Of a stretch of DNA of 64,000 bases, positions 36,569 through 46,200 are shown piece after piece. Made by a program: the position numbers and the translations under genes. The notes beneath the pieces are model-generated. The model was not told where the DNA came from and did no database searches. It worked only from the letters and a program-made list of their open reading frames with translations. Every line of letters begins with the position of its first letter. Position 1 is the first letter of the stretch. Source of the stretch: Acinetobacter sp. ASP199. GTDB lineage: Bacteria > Pseudomonadota > Gammaproteobacteria > Pseudomonadales > Moraxellaceae. The stretch covers positions 2,666,001-2,730,000 of the forward strand of contig NZ_CP062182.1 of the NCBI RefSeq assembly GCF_022700675.1, in the 5' to 3' direction.

Positions 36569-37978
36569 TTAAAGATCGAATAGTTTGCCTGGGTTCATGA
36601 TGCCATTTGGATCGAACACTTTTTTCAAGGCTTTCATGTATTCGATTTCTTCAGCTGAACGGGTGTATTCAAGATAAGGTTTCTTGGTCATACCTACGCC
36701 ATGTTCCGCAGAAATTGAACCGTCGTATTTTTTCACAGTATCAAATACGTACTTGTTCACGACTTGGCATTTCGCAAAGAATTCATCTTTGGTCAGGTCA
36801 GCCGGTTTCAGGATATTCAAGTGCAGGTTACCGTCACCAATATGACCGAACCAACAGATTTCAAAATCTGGATAGTTTTCAGACACAATTGCATCAATTT
36901 CTTTAATAAATGCAGGAACGTGTGTGATTAATACTGAAATGTCATTTTTGTATGGCGTAAATGGTGCGATTGACTCAGAAATGTCTTCACGTAAGCGCCA
37001 TAAGCTTTCAACTTGGTCTAGGCTTTGGCTGAGTACGCCATCAAGTACCCAACCTTGTTCCATACAGTGCTCAAAGATTTCCATCGCCTTGTCCATAATT
37101 GGCTCAAATGGCGCTTCAAACTCAAGCAATACATAGAATGGGCATTCAGTTTCAAATGGACGTTGTACATGACCATTTGCCAACACTTTCTGCATTGCCA
37201 CTTCACCGAAAAATTCGAATGCAGTTAAGTCAATTTTCGCTTGGAATGCATGTAGAACAGGCATCACGGCATCAAAGTCAGGTACACCTAAAACCATCAC
37301 TTGAAGGTCTTGTGGTTGGCGTTCTAATTTAATTTCCGCTTCAGTCACAAGTCCTAGCGTACCTTCACCACCGATAAATAAGTGTTGAAGTGCATAACCT
37401 GTTGCGTTTTTGATCATGCCTTTGTTCAAGCGAAGGATGTCACCTTTACCTGTTACCACAGTCAGACCAAGTACCCAGTTACGCGTCATGCCATATTTGA
37501 TGACTTTAATACCACCAGCATTGGTACCGATGTTACCGCCGATCTGCGATGAACCTGCAGATGCAAAGTCAACCGGGTAGTACATGCCTTGTTCTTCAGC
37601 ATAGTTCTGAAGCTGTTCAGTCACCACACCTGCCTGCACGCGTACCATACGGTCAGCTGGGAAGAATTCCAGAATCTGGTTCATCTTGTCCATGCTGACT
37701 ACGATCTCGCCATTCGCAGCCACTGCACCTGCAGAAAGACCGGTACGACCACCCGATGGTGTTACTGCGACATTGAACTGATTCGCAAGTTTTACAATGG
37801 TTTGCACTTGCTCAGTTGTCGAAGGAAAAACGATAACTGATGGGTTTGGATCAAAGTGTTTGGTATGATCACGACCCCAATTTTCGAGGCTGTCCGCATC
37901 AGTTTTAATACGGTTTTCACCCACAATTGCAGTCAATTGGGTCAATAACTCAGGGGTTAAAGCGACTGGAGCATTCAT
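36569..37978 (-). CDS. FAD-linked D-2-hydroxyglutarate dehydrogenase
   Basis: From ATG 37978 (MNAPVALTPELL) the protein has 469 residues. It has the vanillyl-alcohol-oxidase-type FAD-binding domain (VTPSGGRTGLSAGAV near 75-90; GGNIGTNAGGIKVIKYGMTR near 140-160; FIGGEGTLGLVTEAEI near 190) and the FAD-oxidase C-terminal domain with WFGHIGDGNLHLNI (metal-binding HxxDGNxH) and ISAEHGVGMTKKPYL. These fit D-2-hydroxyglutarate or D-lactate dehydrogenases. The gene is divergent from serA; the same pairing occurs in Pseudomonas, where the enzyme re-oxidises D-2-hydroxyglutarate made by SerA. That context makes the D-2-hydroxyglutarate role the best guess. Confidence 0.85.
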   Translation of the reverse strand: MNAPVALTPELLTQLTAIVGENRIKTDADSLENWGRDHTKHFDPNPSVIVFPSTTEQVQTIVKLANQFNVAVTPSGGRTGLSAGAVAANGEIVVSMDKMNQILEFFPADRMVRVQAGVVTEQLQNYAEEQGMYYPVDFASAGSSQIGGNIGTNAGGIKVIKYGMTRNWVLGLTVVTGKGDILRLNKGMIKNATGYALQHLFIGGEGTLGLVTEAEIKLERQPQDLQVMVLGVPDFDAVMPVLHAFQAKIDLTAFEFFGEVAMQKVLANGHVQRPFETECPFYVLLEFEAPFEPIMDKAMEIFEHCMEQGWVLDGVLSQSLDQVESLWRLREDISESIAPFTPYKNDISVLITHVPAFIKEIDAIVSENYPDFEICWFGHIGDGNLHLNILKPADLTKDEFFAKCQVVNKYVFDTVKKYDGSISAEHGVGMTKKPYLEYTRSAEEIEYMKALKKVFDPNGIMNPGKLFDL

Positions 37979-38332
37979 CGTTTGCAGACCTAGCATGAAT
38001 TAAACAAGAGAGACATTGCTCGTTTGTTTGCACATTTTTTAGACATAAAAACACACATACAAAGCAAGCAATACATGCCGATTAAAACACCAAAATAGGC
38101 GTGGTTCAAAGCATGGCGCAATATTATAAGCTATTTTTCAGGGTTTCCTTGAAAAAATGATATTTTTGATAATACACCTTTGAAAATGATGATTTAATTC
38201 AACCAAAAATATCATTTTCACTACTATCACTTGCAAAAATAGCTGATATTCCTGTCATCAAGGAAATGTATAACCGCCCTTTTACTGTGCTATTATACCG
38301 CGACTAAATTTGGCCTTTGTAGCGGAGCCGTA
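37979..38332. other. Divergent promoter region between D2HGDH and serA
   Basis: The 354-bp region must carry promoters for both genes. On the plus strand TATTAT at 38290-38296 lies about 40 bases before the serA start and is a plausible -10. No clear operator palindrome was found. AGCGGAG six bases before ATG 38333 is the serA ribosome site. Confidence 0.45.
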
Positions 38333-39565
38333 ATGAGCCAACATCTTTCTCTACCTAAAGATAAAATTCGTTTCTTGTTGTTAGAAGGCGTTCACCAAAA
38401 TGCCATCGACACGCTGAATGCTGCGGGTTATACCAACATCGACTATCGTAAAACAGCGCTTGAAGGTGAAGCACTGAAAGAAGCGATCAAAGATGCTCAC
38501 TTCATTGGTATTCGTTCACGTACTCAATTGACTGAAGAAATCTTCGAAGCTGCGAACAAACTCATCGCAGTGGGCTGTTTCTGTATTGGTACCAACCAAG
38601 TGAACTTGGACGCTGCGATGCGTCGTGGTATTCCAGTTTTCAACGCACCTTACTCAAATACGCGTTCAGTTGCTGAACTCGTACTTGCTGAAGCAATTCT
38701 TCTTCTTCGTCGTGTACCTGAAAAATCTACAGATACACATGCAGGCGGTTGGAACAAATCAGCTGTAGGTTCGTATGAAACTCGTGGTAAAACTTTAGGT
38801 ATCGTAGGTTACGGTTCAATCGGTTCACAACTTTCTGTGCTTGCTGAAAGCATGGGTATGAAAGTGATCTACTTCGATACAGTGACTAAATTACCTTTAG
38901 GTAATGCACGTCAAGTGGGTTCTTTAGGCGAACTTCTTGCAAATGCTGACGTGGTATCTTTACATGTTCCTGATGTTCCGTCTACACGTAACTTCATGAC
39001 CAAAGAACAGTTTGCTCAAATGAAAGAAGGTTCAATCTTCATCAACGCTGCACGTGGTACATGTGTTGTGATCGAAGACTTGGCTGATGCGCTTAAATCG
39101 GGTCACATTGCAGGCGCTGCAGTGGACGTATTCCCGAAAGAGCCTAAAGCAAACGGTGAAGAATTCGTTTCTCCACTACGTAACATTCCAAACGTGATTT
39201 TGACACCGCACGTAGGTGGTTCTACCATCGAAGCGCAAGCAAACATCGGTTTAGAAGTAGGCGAGAAATTTGTTGCTTACTCAGATAAAGGTATGACTTT
39301 GTCTGCGGTGAACTTCCCAGAAATCGCACTTCCATTGACTGAAGGTAAACACCGTTTACTTCACATTCATAAAAACATTCCAGGCGTATTGTCTAAAATC
39401 AACAACTTGTTTGCTGAGCACGGCATCAACATTTCTGGTCAGTCTTTAATGACTAAAGGTGATGTGGGCTACTTAGTCATGGACGTTGATGCAACTGCAT
39501 CTGCAGAAGCACTAGATACCCTACATGAAGTTGAAGGCACAATCCGCGTTCGCGTATTATTCTAA
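38333..39565 (+). CDS. serA: D-3-phosphoglycerate dehydrogenase
   Basis: The 410-residue protein has the D-isomer 2-hydroxyacid dehydrogenase fold with the NAD-binding GYGSIGSQ near residue 161, the catalytic Arg in FINAARGTCV near 240, the Glu in VFPKEP and the His in LTPHVGGST near 291, plus a C-terminal ACT domain (about 338-410) that binds serine. Length and layout match E. coli SerA (type II, serine-inhibited). It oxidises 3-phosphoglycerate, opening serine biosynthesis; as a side reaction it reduces 2-oxoglutarate to D-2-hydroxyglutarate, tied to the divergent neighbour. Its third-codon base pattern suggests high expression. Confidence 0.97.
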   Translation: MSQHLSLPKDKIRFLLLEGVHQNAIDTLNAAGYTNIDYRKTALEGEALKEAIKDAHFIGIRSRTQLTEEIFEAANKLIAVGCFCIGTNQVNLDAAMRRGIPVFNAPYSNTRSVAELVLAEAILLLRRVPEKSTDTHAGGWNKSAVGSYETRGKTLGIVGYGSIGSQLSVLAESMGMKVIYFDTVTKLPLGNARQVGSLGELLANADVVSLHVPDVPSTRNFMTKEQFAQMKEGSIFINAARGTCVVIEDLADALKSGHIAGAAVDVFPKEPKANGEEFVSPLRNIPNVILTPHVGGSTIEAQANIGLEVGEKFVAYSDKGMTLSAVNFPEIALPLTEGKHRLLHIHKNIPGVLSKINNLFAEHGINISGQSLMTKGDVGYLVMDVDATASAEALDTLHEVEGTIRVRVLF

Positions 39566-39575
39566 TTTAACTTTT

Positions 39576-39608
39576 AAAAAACCGCAGGCTTCGGTCTGCG
39601 GTTTTTTT
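39576..39608 (+). terminator. Terminator of serA
   Basis: The stem AAAACCGCAG / CTGCGGTTTT with a GCTTCGGT loop and seven T residues. Confidence 0.94.
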
Positions 39609-39677
39609 ATTGTTTAAGCATACAGTCCGCTCCTGTATGCTGCCCTTTTTCGATAGCCTCGAAACCTTATTCAGTCT

Positions 39678-40544
39678 ATGCCAAATTTTAAAATTGCACC
39701 GATGGTGCAAGCACCACTTATTTTGCTGATTGCAATGATCAGCATGCAAAGTAGCGGCTCCTTTGCCAAATATTTATTTGCTGAGTTTCCAATTCTGACC
39801 GTATCTGCAATGCGCCTACTGTTAGGCTCACTGATTTTGGCACTGATTTTTAAAGTTTGGCAGATTCATTTTAAACAGGTGAAATGGTCTGCCATTATCA
39901 GCTACGGTATTGCTTTAGCGGGTATGAATATGCTGTTTTACTTGGCAATTAATCGCTTGCCCCTTGGTATTGCAGTCTCTTTTGAGTTTATTGGTCCCCT
40001 AAGTGTGGCGTTATTCTACGCGCGACAAAAATTTGATTTTATATGGGTGGGACTGGCAATTCTGGGACTGGTGCTACTGTTTCCATTCGATCAAGCTGCG
40101 GAACCCCTTGACCCACTTGGGATTGCTTTTGCTTTAGGTGCAGGCGCATGTTGGGCCTTATATATTGTGGCGGGTCAAAAACCTTCAGGCGTGTCAGGTA
40201 ATCACACCGTATGTTTAGGCATGTTTGTCGGTATGTGTCTTTTAATGCCGATTGCTCTTTTTGCGGGTATGCCAGCCCATACTTTTGAGCCAATGAGTCT
40301 GATGTACTTTTTAGCTCTGGCAGTATTAGCCAGTGCACTGCCCTTTACCCTGGAAATGATTGCACTTAGAAATTTAACCGCTTTGAGTTTTGGCACACTC
40401 ATGAGCCTAGAGCCTGCTGTGGCTGCACTGTCAGGCTTTGTCTTTTTAGGGGAAAGCTTAGTTTGGACACAATGGCTTGCGCTTGCCACGATTATGAGCG
40501 CCTCGATTGGCTGTACCATTACGGCACAAAAAAACAAATCTTAA
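39678..40544 (+). CDS. EamA family transporter, RhtA-like (copy 1)
   Basis: The 288-residue protein has ten predicted transmembrane helices in two EamA repeats. It includes NRLPLGIAVSFEFIGPLSVA near residue 95 and GIAFALGAGACWALYIVAGQ near 150, which match the RhtA threonine/homoserine exporter subgroup. It is clearly related to the protein at 42813 (LP.GIAV..EF.GPL..AL in both). Exports amino acids or related metabolites in RhtA; the substrate here is inferred only. The start is ATG 39678 (MPNFKIAPMVQAP). It converges on the PKD lipoprotein gene across a shared terminator. Confidence 0.85.
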   Translation: MPNFKIAPMVQAPLILLIAMISMQSSGSFAKYLFAEFPILTVSAMRLLLGSLILALIFKVWQIHFKQVKWSAIISYGIALAGMNMLFYLAINRLPLGIAVSFEFIGPLSVALFYARQKFDFIWVGLAILGLVLLFPFDQAAEPLDPLGIAFALGAGACWALYIVAGQKPSGVSGNHTVCLGMFVGMCLLMPIALFAGMPAHTFEPMSLMYFLALAVLASALPFTLEMIALRNLTALSFGTLMSLEPAVAALSGFVFLGESLVWTQWLALATIMSASIGCTITAQKNKS

Positions 40545-40549
40545 ATCTA

Positions 40550-40576
40550 AAAAACCATGCCTTAGCATGGTTTTTT
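40550..40576. terminator. Bidirectional terminator after the first EamA gene
   Basis: A perfect hairpin AAAACCATGC-CTTA-GCATGGTTTT lies six bases past the EamA stop and ten bases past the convergent lipoprotein stop. Confidence 0.93.
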
Positions 40577-40586
40577 ATCTTAAAAC

Positions 40587-42608
40587 TTATTGAGGCAATG
40601 AAGACCAACATGGTGGATAGCCTGTGCTCACCAACTGATCGTCAATCCACTCCACATCCTCCCAACCTTTTGAAGGGTCACACCATTCTGCGTCTTTAAA
40701 ATCAAAAATGAGTGTATAACCCGGTTGGTCTTGATAATGATACAAGTCCACATGTTTTTCTAAACCATTTTTACTGATCGTACTACGACCATTGATCCAG
40801 AAAGATTGTAGTGTCTCTTGTGCTGGAATTGGTAAATATACCAGAGTCATTTGATTGACATTCAAGCTCAGCTCTTTACGGAAGCCATCCCACTGTCCAT
40901 TAGCTGGATTGTAATAATCCCCCCATACAGCAACCAGACATGATCCAACAGCATCATCATTTTCACAACGTAGCGTATACGCTGTTTTATCGAAGAGTTT
41001 TTGATGTTGATCCAATTGAATCACCACTGCATCAGAGGTATTCGATTGTGCTTCACCTGTTAAACGATAGACTGACGTTTCTGATTCATATTTTTCAGTA
41101 ACGGCTGTCCAATTTAACTGCTGCTCATCCAATAACGTCGATACATAGCCACCCTCAACAGGTAAGTCAAAGTTATAGCCATTTACTGTTGCAGTACATG
41201 CCACTGGTTGTTGATCTTTCTCACAACGCACAAAGTTTTTGGTTTTCGGTGTTTGTAATTGCAGAATCACTTGTCCAGTCGTTGCTGAAGACGCTTGTGC
41301 CAACTTGGTACCGTTGGTGTTTTTAGCAGACCAGAAGATTTCACCATTTTCAGGTAAATTAATAATTTCCAGACCATTTACAGGAATATACTGTGATTTA
41401 GTCACTTGAGAAAAATCACTCAGCAAGATTTCTGCTGTGACATGACATGCCACAGGAACACCTGCATCCTGACACTGCACAAAAATACGATTTGGATTAT
41501 TAAACTCTAAATCCCAATTCCAAGTAGAAAAGTGCGATACCGTTGCTTCTACGGCAAATCCGCTCCATGACTCTTGTGAATGAATCACCTGACCTACACC
41601 TTCTTCAACCCATAAGCCTTCGCTTTCATTAAAGTGCCACATTGGAATCTGCATGCCCGCATAAATTTCTTGCTCATTGATACTAAACGCAGGCAAGTCC
41701 ATACGAATTACAGCCTGTTTGCCTGGCGCAAGTTGTAATGCTTGTCCATTTACATCGGTAAAACGTGCACTGATCATCCCTAAACTAATCAAATCAACGG
41801 TTTGACCTTGTGCATTACGCGCAACACCATTGGCAGGCATTGCATTTAAGTCTTCTGAATCAATATCCCAAGGTGTAAATTCAACATAGACTAAACCTCG
41901 AGCAACACTACCATCAGCATTAACAAATGCTTCAGCAGGTAAGCGAATTTGGGCATTCAAGTCCGCAGCCTGAATAATTTGTGCTTGTGCAATATCATTG
42001 ACTTGCAATGTTTGTTTCACCACCAATAATTGCGCAGAAATAGCATTTAAATTTTCCACGTCATAAACGATGGCTTGATTGATAAAGCCTTTCTTCTCGA
42101 ACTGTGCAACGACACGCTGGGTATTTTTTGGCAATATGACATCAAAACGTACATAGCCTTCAGCATTGGTTTGGACATGCTGACCATGCAAAGTGACTTT
42201 TGCATCTTTTAATGGCACACCATTCGAGCTTAACACCAGCGCTTCTACGGTCTTTTTCACCGTATCTTCTGCCGCTATGACTTTGATTTTTTGCGTGGTG
42301 CTATGGACCTGATCCGCTAAATCTGTCACGGTCAAACTGACTTTATATTCTCCAGCTTGCTTATAGGTATAATTGACCACTTTACCCGTGGCTTTTTCTC
42401 CATTGCCGAAATCCCAAACATAAGATGCGATTGCATTCCCTTCAGATGCTTTATAAACACTTGAACTGCTCGCATCAAATTGAATCACCTGCCCAACTTT
42501 AGGAGTACTTGGCTGATAATTGAATTGAGCTGTGGGTTTACAGGCAATTAAAAAGACACTCAAAAATGCCAACAAAAGCCATTTGAGATAATTATTTAAG
42601 ATCATCAT
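40587..42608 (-). CDS. Large PKD-domain lipoprotein
   Basis: From ATG 42608 the protein has 673 residues with a lipoprotein signal (WLLLAFLSVFLIAC; Cys at about residue 23 of this start). A PKD domain follows at about 35-115 (PKVGQVIQFDASSSSVY; the typical core is WDFGNGEKATG; then YKVSLTVTDL). A carboxypeptidase-regulatory-like strand region follows at about 125-190 (GVPLKDAKVTLHGQHVQTNA). The rest is beta-rich with paired Cys residues (CQDAGVPVACHV, CEKDQQPVACTA, CENDDAVGSCLV), as three repeats of about 70-100 residues each. The function is unknown; a surface or adhesion role is plausible. Confidence 0.75.
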   Translation of the reverse strand: MMILNNYLKWLLLAFLSVFLIACKPTAQFNYQPSTPKVGQVIQFDASSSSVYKASEGNAIASYVWDFGNGEKATGKVVNYTYKQAGEYKVSLTVTDLADQVHSTTQKIKVIAAEDTVKKTVEALVLSSNGVPLKDAKVTLHGQHVQTNAEGYVRFDVILPKNTQRVVAQFEKKGFINQAIVYDVENLNAISAQLLVVKQTLQVNDIAQAQIIQAADLNAQIRLPAEAFVNADGSVARGLVYVEFTPWDIDSEDLNAMPANGVARNAQGQTVDLISLGMISARFTDVNGQALQLAPGKQAVIRMDLPAFSINEQEIYAGMQIPMWHFNESEGLWVEEGVGQVIHSQESWSGFAVEATVSHFSTWNWDLEFNNPNRIFVQCQDAGVPVACHVTAEILLSDFSQVTKSQYIPVNGLEIINLPENGEIFWSAKNTNGTKLAQASSATTGQVILQLQTPKTKNFVRCEKDQQPVACTATVNGYNFDLPVEGGYVSTLLDEQQLNWTAVTEKYESETSVYRLTGEAQSNTSDAVVIQLDQHQKLFDKTAYTLRCENDDAVGSCLVAVWGDYYNPANGQWDGFRKELSLNVNQMTLVYLPIPAQETLQSFWINGRSTISKNGLEKHVDLYHYQDQPGYTLIFDFKDAEWCDPSKGWEDVEWIDDQLVSTGYPPCWSSLPQ

Positions 42609-42812
42609 GTTATCCAAATTATTATGATTTTTTACTCTGCACTCAGGTGATGTAAAATCACGGCGCGATTATACGTCAAATTTAAACCACAAGCGGGTTT
42701 GTTATCTTATTCAAGTAATAAGTAAATTTTTATTTTATAACAAACCACTTGCTCAATTTTTTAGCTGATTTCAGTTACAATTTACACTCACCCTCGCCAC
42801 ATCTACTTTGAT

Positions 42813-43691
42813 ATGCCAAATGCTCAACTTCTCGCTGTGCTGTTCATGATTCTCTCCATGACTTCATATCAAATCAGTGCCTCTTTTGCTAAGCAATTAT
42901 TTGCGGTTCTTGATCCGCTAACAGTCACCATTTTAAGACTATGCTTTGCGGCAATCATTGTCTGTGTGATGTTCCGTTCCTGGAAAATCATTTCCCGACT
43001 GCCCTATCTAAAATGGAAAGATTTACTCTGCTACAGCGCAGCACTAGGCCTGATGAATATCCTGTTCTATATGTCACTGGGTAGACTGCCGCAAGGGATT
43101 GCTGTCGGCTTGGAGTTTGTAGGACCGTTAGGGCTGGCGCTATTATCGATTAAAAATCGCAGTGATTATATCTGGGTAATTCTGGCAATTTTAGGGATCG
43201 CATTGATGGTGCCATGGGGACAAGCAGCCAATCATCAGTTTGACCTGCTGGGTGCTGCCTGTGCCTTAGGGGCTGGTCTATGCTGGGCTTTTTACATTTT
43301 CTTTGGTCAGCGTGTGGTGCAGCAGAATATGGGCATGCATGCCCTGACCATTGCCATTAGTATTTCTGCGTTATGTTTGCTGCCATTCGGGTTATATAAC
43401 AATGCTGCGGCGATACTGGATACCCAACATTGGGGCAAGGCCATGACTATTGCCATTCTGGCGACGGCGATTCCCTATGCGCTGGATCTGAAAGCCCTGA
43501 AACAGCTGAACAAGATGAGCTATGGCACCCTGTCCAGCCTTTCTCCTGCACTGGCAGCTTTAACCGGTTTTGTCCTGCTTGGTGAACGTATCGGCTTATT
43601 ACAATGGATTGCTTTGGCCTGTATTATGTTAGCTTCTGTCGGGGTCACATTGCGTGCTGCACGTCAGGCCAGAAAGGCTAAAACAGCTTAA
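42813..43691 (+). CDS. EamA family transporter, RhtA-like (copy 2)
   Basis: The 292-residue protein has ten transmembrane helices and two EamA repeats. It is a paralogue of the gene at 39678: GRLPQGIAVGLEFVGPLGLA and GAACALGAGLCWAFYIFFGQ align with the first copy at the same positions. Like RhtA it may export threonine, homoserine or purine derivatives. The C-terminus is basic (RAARQARKAK). It starts at ATG 42813 (MPNAQLLAVLF). The two copies flank the PKD lipoprotein gene in direct orientation, which may reflect an old duplication. Confidence 0.85.
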   Translation: MPNAQLLAVLFMILSMTSYQISASFAKQLFAVLDPLTVTILRLCFAAIIVCVMFRSWKIISRLPYLKWKDLLCYSAALGLMNILFYMSLGRLPQGIAVGLEFVGPLGLALLSIKNRSDYIWVILAILGIALMVPWGQAANHQFDLLGAACALGAGLCWAFYIFFGQRVVQQNMGMHALTIAISISALCLLPFGLYNNAAAILDTQHWGKAMTIAILATAIPYALDLKALKQLNKMSYGTLSSLSPALAALTGFVLLGERIGLLQWIALACIMLASVGVTLRAARQARKAKTA

Positions 43692-43701
43692 AGAACTCAT
43701 A

Positions 43702-43729
43702 AAAAAGATGGCAATTCAGCCATCTTTTT
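43702..43729. terminator. Bidirectional terminator between the second EamA gene and the hemerythrin gene
   Basis: The stem AAAAAGATGGC / GCCATCTTTTT with an AATTCA loop. Confidence 0.93.
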
Positions 43730-43754
43730 GCATTTCTGGTTTTGAATTTAAAAT

Positions 43755-44222
43755 TTAGCTCTCGACCAGCATATCTTTTTTCATGTCTTTATAACGCTGA
43801 TATTCATTCTTATACTGCACAGCTAAAGCGGTTTTCTGCTCTGCACCCAGAATTTTACCAGCCTGCTGGAAGAAGCCATGTTCTTCTTCTTTTAAGTGGT
43901 GATGCACCTTCTCAGAAAGTTTTTTTGCCAGCGCGATCCAGCCAGGATTGCTCAGCTCCATGGCCGTTAGCTCTTCCACCATCTCATCCATTTCATGGTG
44001 TTCTGCGAGGGCATGACGAGTAATACTCAGGCCAGAATCAGTCATCATCAATGGAATATAGAAATAGCGGTCTTCTGCCGTTTCATGAGCAAAAAGTTCA
44101 TTTTTCAGTTGTTTGAACAGCTCACGGCGTTCTGGTGTATCCCCGGAAGTTTGTAATAATTTTTCAGCGAGATCACGCTGAATTTCATGACTTTCCCTGA
44201 GTGCTTCAAAAATGGTGGTCAT
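43755..44222 (-). CDS. Hemerythrin HHE-domain protein
   Basis: A 155-residue four-helix protein with the expected di-iron ligands spread in order: His in ESHEIQRDL near residue 12, HETAEDRYF near 50-58, HHEMDEMVEEL near 79 and HHHLKEEEHGFF near 110-121. Hemerythrin-like proteins bind oxygen, nitric oxide or iron, or repair iron-sulphur centres (RIC/YtfE type); this one is short and has no other domain. It is cytosolic and stands alone on the minus strand between two terminators. Confidence 0.9.
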   Translation of the reverse strand: MTTIFEALRESHEIQRDLAEKLLQTSGDTPERRELFKQLKNELFAHETAEDRYFYIPLMMTDSGLSITRHALAEHHEMDEMVEELTAMELSNPGWIALAKKLSEKVHHHLKEEEHGFFQQAGKILGAEQKTALAVQYKNEYQRYKDMKKDMLVES

Positions 44223-44348
44223 ATAATTGTTCTCCTGTTTTTGTCATGCCTTTTTGCATCATAAAGAGGAAATGGCATGGGTTCAGGAGGTTTTATAAGT
44301 AGAATTTGTATAAAAAACTTTAATATCGAGAATAGTTTACATCTATTT

Positions 44349-45116
44349 TCAACTCAGAAACATCTGATAGGCCATCCGGCAGATCAGTAAACTGACCAGG
44401 ATTAAAAACAGAATCCGGATAAAACCACTGCCATATTTAAAGGCCAGTTTCACCCCAACAATCGAGCCTGCAATATTCGCCGCCGCCATCATGGCACCGA
44501 CCATAAACAGCACATGACCCGTTGGAATAAAGAAGCTCAGTGCAGCCAGATTCGTGGTGAAATTGGCAATTTTCGAAAGTGCTGAAGCATGTAAGAAATC
44601 CACGCTCAGATAACGGATAAAGAAAAAGATAAAGAAACTGCCCGTGCCCGGTCCAAAAATTCCGTCATAAAAGCCGATTGCCAAGCTACCTAGGGCAGCC
44701 AGAATCAGCATCTTTTTATTCAGCTTTTGCTCGACATGTACCCGGCCGAACTGTTTTTTCATGAAAGTATAGACCGCGATCACGATCAGCATGGCCAGCA
44801 CAAAAGGCTTGAGAATATCGACTGGAATCAAGGTGACACTGGCCGCGCCAGCAAAAGAACTGATATAGCTACATAAGGCAACCACGCCGAGCAAAGCCCA
44901 CGGCAATTTTACCTGTCGCAAATAGGAAAGTGCTGCAGAGGCAGTGCCGAAAATGGAAGCCAGCTTATTGGTACCGAACACGGTCGCTGGCTGCAGATAT
45001 GGTAAGCTGCTCATAATCGCTGGAATCTGGATCAGACCGCCACCACCGACGGCGGCATCAATTGCCCCTGCCATAAAGGCAAAGCCAATCAGACTGATGA
45101 TGATCTCGATGTCCAT
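44349..45116 (-). CDS. TSUP family transporter (TauE/SafE)
   Basis: The 255-residue protein has about eight transmembrane helices in the TauE/SafE layout: GFAFMAGAIDAAVGGGGLIQIPA near residue 12 (split beyond 20 residues only in my reading; the core is DAAVGGGG) and its pseudo-repeat GFYDGIFGPGTGSFFIF near 147. Members export sulphite, sulphoacetate or other organosulphonates; the substrate is unknown. It follows truB with 22 bases between, so it may be co-transcribed with it, although a functional link is not evident. Confidence 0.85.
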   Translation of the reverse strand: MDIEIIISLIGFAFMAGAIDAAVGGGGLIQIPAIMSSLPYLQPATVFGTNKLASIFGTASAALSYLRQVKLPWALLGVVALCSYISSFAGAASVTLIPVDILKPFVLAMLIVIAVYTFMKKQFGRVHVEQKLNKKMLILAALGSLAIGFYDGIFGPGTGSFFIFFFIRYLSVDFLHASALSKIANFTTNLAALSFFIPTGHVLFMVGAMMAAANIAGSIVGVKLAFKYGSGFIRILFLILVSLLICRMAYQMFLS

Positions 45117-45138
45117 ATCAACTTTCTCTTAATATTTA

Positions 45139-46044
45139 CTAGAGATTTAACACACGCTTCGGCACCAGACGCTTACGATCAGTAATTTCTGCCAGGCCCA
45201 GACATTTCTCACCCTCAAATACCAGCACTTGTGGCTCTGCCGGATGGTCAATATTACTTTCCATACCACGGCTAAAGTATTCAGCACGGCCTTCTGGGGC
45301 TTGAACCTGTGGAAAATGCTGCACTGGCGCATAGGCCGGTAGCAATAAAGCTTCACGTTCTTCTTCGTTCAGGCTTTCCAGATATTCAATGGTATAACTT
45401 GGAATAATGTCAAAATGACCCGTTTGCGTACGGTGCAAATAAGTCAGATGACCATAAGTACCTAATGCCTTGGCAATATCTTCACCCAGTACCCGGATAT
45501 ACGTACCTTTAGAACAGGTCACGTCCAGCGTGATGCTATTGTTAGTAAAAGATAAAAGCTCGATGGCATAAATAGTAATTGGGCGAGCTTCACGCTCAAT
45601 TTCAATGCCTTTACGCGCCAGCTCATACAGCGGGCGACCTTCTTTTTTCAATGCTGAATACATCGGTGGCACTTGCTGGATCTCACCAACAAATTGGGCA
45701 ATCGTATCCTTGATTAGCTGTTCATTCAGTTCAGGAACAGCTTGTTCAAGCAGGATTTCCCCCTCGACATCACCGGTAGTCGTGCTATGACCTAGAAAAA
45801 TAGTCGTTTGATAGCGCTTGGTTGAATCCAGCAGATAATGCGAAAACTTGGTCGCTTCTCCCAGACAGACCGGCAATAAACCAGATGCCAATGGGTCCAG
45901 CGCCCCCGTATGTCCAGCTTTTTGCGCACGATACAACCAGCGTACTTTTTGCAGTGCAGCATTTGAGCTGATGCCTAAAGGCTTATTTAACAGGAACACA
46001 CCGCTGATATGACGACGCTGAATTTTAGGAGATGAAGATTTCAT
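45139..46044 (-). CDS. truB: tRNA pseudouridine(55) synthase
   Basis: The 301-residue protein is Tru[15 protein letters not shown] near residue 16, the catalytic Asp in [17 protein letters not shown] near 42-58, [15 protein letters not shown] near 83 and [17 protein letters not shown] near 181. It makes pseudouridine 55 in the T-loop of all tRNAs and also acts as a tRNA chaperone. The usual neighbours rbfA and rpsO are not here. The start is ATG 46044 ([11 protein letters not shown]); family members start near GVFLLNKP. The C-terminal PUA-like region (about 250-300) is present. Confidence 0.95.
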   Translation of the reverse strand: MKSSSPKIQRRHISGVFLLNKPLGISSNAALQKVRWLYRAQKAGHTGALDPLASGLLPVCLGEATKFSHYLLDSTKRYQTTIFLGHSTTTGDVEGEILLEQAVPELNEQLIKDTIAQFVGEIQQVPPMYSALKKEGRPLYELARKGIEIEREARPITIYAIELLSFTNNSITLDVTCSKGTYIRVLGEDIAKALGTYGHLTYLHRTQTGHFDIIPSYTIEYLESLNEEEREALLLPAYAPVQHFPQVQAPEGRAEYFSRGMESNIDHPAEPQVLVFEGEKCLGLAEITDRKRLVPKRVLNL

Positions 46045-46200
46045 GGCAAAAAATCAGACAATTTTTAAGTTGGCGCAATGGTAAAACCCTGGTCAATGTT
46101 TTACAACTTTTCTATGCTATTCAATGTGTATTTATGGCATATTGAGCCGATTCACTTGTTGATAATAATTGAAGAAAAACAAAATAAAGGTGCATAGGAC

